Shown one piece after another: positions 59,125-64,000 of a DNA stretch of 64,000 nucleotides. A program made the position numbers and the translations under genes. The notes under the pieces were generated by a model. The model saw only the letters and a list, made by a program, of their open reading frames with translations, had not been told where the DNA came from and did no database searches. Each line of letters begins with the position of its first letter. The first letter of the stretch is position 1. The stretch comes from Asterochloris sp. CNOR1 (Eukaryota; Chlorophyta; Trebouxiophyceae; Trebouxiales; Trebouxiaceae), in assembly GCA_963969365.1 (NCBI GenBank), contig OZ017754.1, positions 1,736,001-1,800,000 on the forward strand, given 5' to 3'.

Positions 59125-62100
59125 ATGTCTTTGTCTGTGGGCTTCAGTGAGGCCACTCAAGTGCTGCAACAAACTGCAAGCACGCCGCAAGCCTGGCTCT
59201 CTGACCTGTGCTGGCCCTCAAGGTGGCCCTGCTGTAGCAGATGCTGCCTGCACAGTCCGCATAAGCTGCTGTGGGCAGCGGCTGGGCTGTACCTCCTACG
59301 TCTCAGTGCGCAGAGGCTGCCACAGCCTGAGTGTCAGACACCACCGTCAGCTTCAGAGGACTCTCGACTCCTACTGACTCCCCGCTGCTTGAAGCTGGGG
59401 TAGGTTGTGACAGGATGGATGGGCGCCCAATCAGTTGCCGCCACAGTACAAAAGCCACTGCTTGCTGCAGGCGGCACAGCTAACATGCCAAACATTCAAG
59501 CACAAAATGTGGATGGATCAAGGACAGACCAAGCCCTTGTGCACAGTGCCAGCCATGCTGAGCGGCCCACTCCAGGGTCATGGCCAATGTCATGCTTGAG
59601 AGCTGCAGGCGGCACATCAACCATCATCAAGACATCCAGCCGGGGAGAGTAAGGAGATCAGCGATGCTCTGGTCAGAGCACTGTCCAGGTTGGCGGCAGG
59701 CCCACGACAGGGGCCCATGTGCTTTCATATGACTGTGGAGCTAGTCAGCATGAGGCTGCAGGGGCCACCTGGCAGAGAGCCCCTGAGTGCTGAGCCTAAG
59801 AAAAGTCGTCTCCCTCCCTGCAGCTATGCCGGCCTTGAAGAGGCTGGCAGCTGATGCGCGAGCAAGCTGCTGCTGTGCAGCGCAGCTATGACTGCTGTCT
59901 GCCTGCACCTGAGTGCAATGTGGCTTGTGACGGGCAGAAAGGCGGTACTTCCTACTTTGATGTACAAGTGCAGGCCAGGGGGAAGCTGCTGCTCTCCCAC
60001 GCATCCATCACTGCTGCAGTCTGTGCTCAGCAGTGGCAGCCTGCATGGGGCAGCGCTGCACTTTTACATTGCAGGCACTGGCAGATACATGGCGCGTGTA
60101 CCCATGACACTTGACGAGTGTAGTCAGCGCTCTCAAGAGATCCTGAGGGCCTCGGGACGGTGCTCAAGTCCCACATCACTGCCAGCCATGACACCAGCCT
60201 GTCCAGGGGTCTGCCTTGCTGTAGCCATGACAGTGTCACCTCTGCAGCCCCTCAGTCATGCAGCATCCCAGGCAGGCGCTGCCAGCTTTCCTGCTGGCCT
60301 AGGCCTGCCAGCTGCTGGGGGAGGCAATTCTGAGGCCCTTGCCAGCAGGAAGTGCACCTAGTGCAGCACGCAGGTGGGCCCAGACTGCCTGGCTGCCAAC
60401 ATGATCAGCCTTTGCCTGCCTTGCTCCCCACCTGCATGCTGTGCGGCATAAAGGGCAGTGATGGGGAAACGGCTGAAAGCGCAGCCAGGCAAGCTTACCG
60501 CTGCAACCACTTCAGATGCTGCGCGTGAGGCTTGGCAGCACCCCGTCTGACAGGTGCACGCGCTGTGTCACGGTGTCCATTGGGGCGCCTGAGCGCCTGC
60601 AGCACTGTGCACCCCGGCAGCCCACCTGATGCAGGTTGCCTCAAGCCAGTAATCAGGTCCCTGAAGTTGTGACTGCCAGGTGCCTGACCAGCCCAAGTCG
60701 TTCCCTGCTGCCTGCCACAGGCTTGGTGAGCAGCATGCAGCACGCTGCTATGTCAATGGGGCTGCTGTCCACAGCAGGCATTGAGACTGCACAAGTGAAC
60801 AGCAACTCGAAAGTGCTTACCTTGGTCTGCAGGCCCCTAGGTCTGTCAACAGCAGCAGCTTTGCCATGCCGGCAACACCATCCTCCACCAGCAGCAGTGC
60901 CGAGCTGCAACAAATTTCTCAGCAGCATTTCAGGCAGAGCAGGGGCACTGGCAGGGTCAGGTCCATTGCCAGCACAGGGCCCTCAGAAGTAAACAGGTTT
61001 TGATGCAACATATCTGTACAAGGTCTGAAAGCACAGTCCACGACTGTGTGGCATCAGCAGGTCTCCCTGTATCCTGGACATGGCCTGACAATGCCTCAAG
61101 GCGCATTCAGCCTGGCAGGCATGTTGTGAACATCTGCATTCTTGAAGTGTGGGGTACCAGTCACAGTGCACTTGTCATTCCTAATCAAGTCTCCGGCCAT
61201 GGCCTGGGCGTGGCTGAGCCCACAATTGTGCAGGGCGCCCGTCACCATGCACCTGGCAGACCTGCTGGGCAGGAGGCAGGAGGCAAGCAGCTGCAACAAT
61301 GGAACTCTGCCATCAGGACAATCCTATCAACCGTCAGCAGCAGCAGCACTAGCCAGTCAGAGGCAAACCCCAGGTGAGTGGCTGGAGCCTGCTGTGTGCC
61401 ATGCAAACAATCCCGAGGCCCAAAATTGCTGGGGCAGTGCTCAAGGCTCAGATTTGCCTCCGTCTTGGTGTCAGAGCCGGCCACCTTGCGCATTCCCACC
61501 TGGCAGCATGTACTCCTCCGGCCGAGGAAGCCCAGTCAGTCGCCAGGTGATTGAAGTTTACACAGAGTTCCTCTGCTGTGCAGAGCAGACGTTGAATGCC
61601 TCAGATGCGCTCCCTCCAAGCTGCAGGCGCGCAGCGTCATCCCAGGCAGCCAAAGCACCCAAAGCAAAGTGAGCTCCTCTGTATGCTCTGCATGCCCATG
61701 ATGAGAAGCTGCTGCGCTTGCTGATGCTGCGGCCCAAGAAGACGGCAGAAAATGGTCAGCTATATACCGGCTGCTGCAGAGGCGTGCATTGTCAGCCAAC
61801 TGAATGCCTTTGCCTTGTCAAATCCTGTATAGTCACTCCCCAAAGGGATAGCGCCCACGCTTTGGACAGTCTTTGAGACACATGATGCTGCCCCCGCGTC
61901 TGCCCTGTGTGCACTTTGCAAACATGATGTACTTCAACCAGCATAAGCACAATCCAACCAGCATAAGCACATGCACGCATGCACAGCCTAAGCCACCAGT
62001 TCCATTGGATACTCTGAAAGTTCTTAGAATGCTCAACACAGACTCTAAAAAGTGAATTTAGAGCAAGCAGGATTTTGACAAGGCAGACTGAGGATGTGAA

Positions 62101-62177
62101 GGTTCTGTCTCCTCACAGGTTTCGGAGCAAAAACAGGCCAGGGAGGGACAGCGGGCGACGCTGAAATACGGTCATAG
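59125..62177 (+). CDS. Candidate multi-exon gene, function not recognised
   Basis: Several plus-strand segments look coding and are bounded by plausible splice sites, but phases were not all closed. An ATG at 59125 opens MSLSVGFSEATQVLQQTAST and a Leu/Ala-rich stretch to a GTAGGT donor near 59398. Segments at 59470-59575 and 59612-59650 both begin with GCTGCAGGCGGCACA. 60072-60210 reads TGRYMARVPMTLDECSQRSQ. 60721-60990 reads GLVSSMQHAAMSMGLLSTAG and ends at GTAAAC. 61190-61372 ends in SSSTSQSEANPR at GTGAGT. 61675-61756 reads YALHAHDEKLLRLLMLRPKK and may join a last exon at 62120-62177 (GFGAKTGQGGTAGDAEIRS, TAG). The helical, Leu-rich character recalls large repeat proteins of the VPS/HOPS kind, but this is not evidence enough to name it. 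Strand alternation also predicts a plus gene here. Confidence 0.35.
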
Positions 62178-62266
62178 GCAAACACCCACTGAGTTCAGCG
62201 TTGCATGGGAACAGACTGAGATTGGGTTCTCGAAAACAGAATGCTGAGGCTGACAAGTACATTCAC

Positions 62267-62271
62267 TTACA
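62267..62271 (-). promoter_or_regulatory. Possible TGTAA signal after the lipase gene
   Basis: TTACA on plus (TGTAA on minus) 10 nt past the lipase stop. It is closer to the stop than usual, so only tentative. Confidence 0.3.
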
Positions 62272-62280
62272 AGGCACTTT

Positions 62281-64000
62281 TTAAAGGGGCGAAACAGCTG
62301 AAGGATCCTGCCTCAACTTTGCAAAGCCCTCAGGACTCCTGCTGCGACCGAGGCTGCTGCTGTGCCCAAGGCTCCCGCTGCGACAATTCTCGAGGCTGCC
62401 GCTACTGCCAAGACTGCCGCTGCGGCCGAGACTGCCGCTGCGACGCCCGTCCTTGGAGGGGCGGTCTTTGCGATAAAAGGCCAGCTCTGGCGCATGGGAG
62501 TTCTTGAGGTGCACCTTAGAGGGATGGGAGGTCGCCCAGCGAGCTGCCTGCAGCAAACCAGACACGGCTGTCAGGAAGCTGCAGCTTGCCAGGGTAGGTG
62601 CGTCAACACTGCGGGGCCCAGCATCAGCCCTGCAGACCTTCTAATGTTGTCCAGCAATCAGTTGGAGCAACAGCACTCAGCCGGTGCATCTCCCCAGCTC
62701 CCGTACTCCCAAAGTCAAACAGCTGGCTCAGGGCAGAGGCGGCACAAGCCTCATCCTCAGATCGGATCATGTGTTACAAGCACCCTAAAGTCAGGTCGCA
62801 CTGTTTCAAGATATACACCTGGCAGAGATCACAGGCAGTGCTAGGCCTCATCCTGGACACCACCCGTGCTCGAATCAACCCTGGGGGGGGACTCACCCTG
62901 CGCATCTCCCCCAGCTCCATCCCCAGCTGCTCCTCAAAGAGCTGTCGCAGGGCAGGGCTCTCTTCAGCCATGCGGACGACCCCCTTCATGCCGCCCCGCA
63001 CCCGCTTGCAGCGAAACTGGTTCAGCACTATGGTCAGCAGGGACTGCCAGTACCTGCTCAGCAGGTGGTCCGACACGCTGTGACCTGCAGGGCCAGGAGG
63101 GGAACCAGCGCTTCAGCATCATAGGTTAAGTACTCTGACAACACCCTGCAAGCACTTGTGGTCCCCGCAGCCAGGTCTTGCCTGCAGTGCAGCATTTCGC
63201 TTTGCAGCCTGGAGCGCTGAGGCATGATTGTGAATACTTCAAAGATTTTGTTGGAGGAAGCTGCCGCATGGCACGGCTGCATACGCAATGGACTGTATGT
63301 ACGACAAGGGCCACTGCACAAGTTCCCAGACAAACGGCGGTCCAACTCAGCCCAAAGGCAGCCGTGTTGCTGTGCACAAGGCCGACGTCAACTACGTTTG
63401 CCCACCTGCCAGGGTGCGCTGCAGGTTGGCCTCTGCATACGAGGGGCGCACAATCAGGTCACCCTTCACATTGATCATGACCCGCTGGCCTGGTCTCTTG
63501 AACAGGAGGACAAACTTGGCCGTCCTCGCCACAGCGTCCTGCAGACAGTGCTCCACGTACAATCACTTTCTGAGGAACGCAGCCCCAGCCCTTGTACATC
63601 AAATTAGCCCAGACTGCTGGGGCCCACGCGAACGTCACCAGCATCACAAGTCGCAGCCAGGCGTGTACTAGAAGCTGCAGAGAGACCGCATCCAGCTTGC
63701 CTGATTGTTGATGAGGCCCCAGGTATCTGGGACCATACGGTTGTACTCCTGGGCAAATGCGTGGTTCCCTGCAGGGGCCATGCCAGCGCAGCCATGTGAG
63801 CAAGGCGCGGGGTGTTGCGGAGTATGGGTGTCTCCAGCCAGCAGCAAGAAGCGGCCCTTTGCAGTCGCACAGTCAAGTGTGTAGTGCTTACTGACGAGCG
63901 TGCACAACTGAATGGAGCTCAGGTCGGCAGAGGTGCAGATGGTCACCAGTCCTGGGAGCGCCGAATGTGTAGCAGTTGACCTCATGCTGGCTGGCTGAAT
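62281..64000 (-). CDS. Class 3 (fungal-type) lipase, C-terminal part; 5' end off the window
   Basis: Phase-linked exons 63768-63701, 63538-63406, 63084-62897 and 62547-62281 (TAA). The first two read GNHAFAQEYNRMVPDTWGLI then NNQ-DAVARTAKFVLLFKRPGQ, and then VMINVKGDLIVRPSY. This is the region after the nucleophile elbow in lipase class 3 proteins, where (V)GN..F...YN..VPDTW..IN..D is conserved; the Asp in NNQDAV fits the catalytic position. The GXSXG serine motif must lie in exons beyond base 64000 or unassigned near 63800-64000. Next comes a helical HSVSDHLLSRYWQSLLTIVL segment. The last exon is a Ser/Arg/Gly-rich tail with repeats of RSGSLG. The intron at 63700 uses a GC donor. Substrate (acylglycerol or polar lipid) cannot be told. 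Confidence 0.8.
62330..62450 (-). repeat. Imperfect coding repeat (RSGSLG units)
   Basis: About six imperfect units of 12-18 bp (CGCAGCGGCAGTCTCGG type on the minus strand) encode an RSGSLG-rich, low-complexity tail in the last lipase exon. Confidence 0.7.

Noticed and set aside
1-64000. Bacterial origin suggested by many overlapping open frames
   Set aside because: All recognised proteins are eukaryotic, interrupted by introns with consistent GT/GC-AG borders, and no ribosome binding sites or operons are present.

Overview
This window is nuclear DNA from an intron-rich eukaryote, most likely a trebouxiophyte-type green alga (Chlorella/Coccomyxa relatives). Reasons: genes are split into many short exons with GT/GC...CTGCAG introns; there is a GAF-PAS-TKL protein kinase of the sort expanded in those algae; a stroma-type transit peptide is visible; TGTAA, the green-algal polyadenylation signal, follows several genes; and eL20, EB1 and Ubp3/4 (USP12/46) read as plant-lineage orthologues. 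No bacterial operon logic, CRISPR array, rRNA or tRNA was recognised. Genus-level assignment is inference.

Layout: 1-3786 (-) IQ-motif protein running off the left edge; 4238-5582 (-) RING-finger protein; about 5660-8216 (-) multi-pass membrane protein, exons partly resolved; 8244-11962 (-) UBP3/4-type deubiquitinase, fully resolved; 12464-23188 (+) GAF-PAS protein kinase; 23771-25979 (-) ribosomal protein eL20 (L18a); 26309-26937 (+) complex III subunit 9; 27305-31415 (-) EB1; 32092-42916 (+) extended-synaptotagmin/tricalbin-like SMP-C2 protein (22 exons, 797 aa); 43062-44303 (-) unrecognised membrane-anchored protein; 44407-55020 (+) EF-hand protein with three cyclic-nucleotide-binding domains; 55442-58769 (-) transit-peptide protein with two NTF2-like domains; about 59125-62177 (+) unrecognised gene; 62281 to the right edge (-) class 3 lipase.

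From 8 kb rightwards the genes alternate strand strictly, so every neighbour pair is head-to-head (gaps of 501, 329, 676, 103 and about 355 bp) or tail-to-tail. Functionally the window mixes housekeeping genes (eL20, QCR9, EB1, UBP3/4) with signalling and membrane-contact genes (kinase, EF-hand/CNBD sensor, SMP-C2 lipid-transfer protein, lipase).

The most interesting observations are an unusually high share of GC-AG introns (7 instances, all AG|GCAAG), recurrent decayed copies of exon edges lying in the introns next to the parent exon, a minisatellite inside a UBP intron whose units mimic the 3' splice site, and a combined Ca2+/cyclic-nucleotide sensor protein with no catalytic domain. Exon boundaries were read by eye and checked by reading-frame phase; where all phases close without a stop this is stated.
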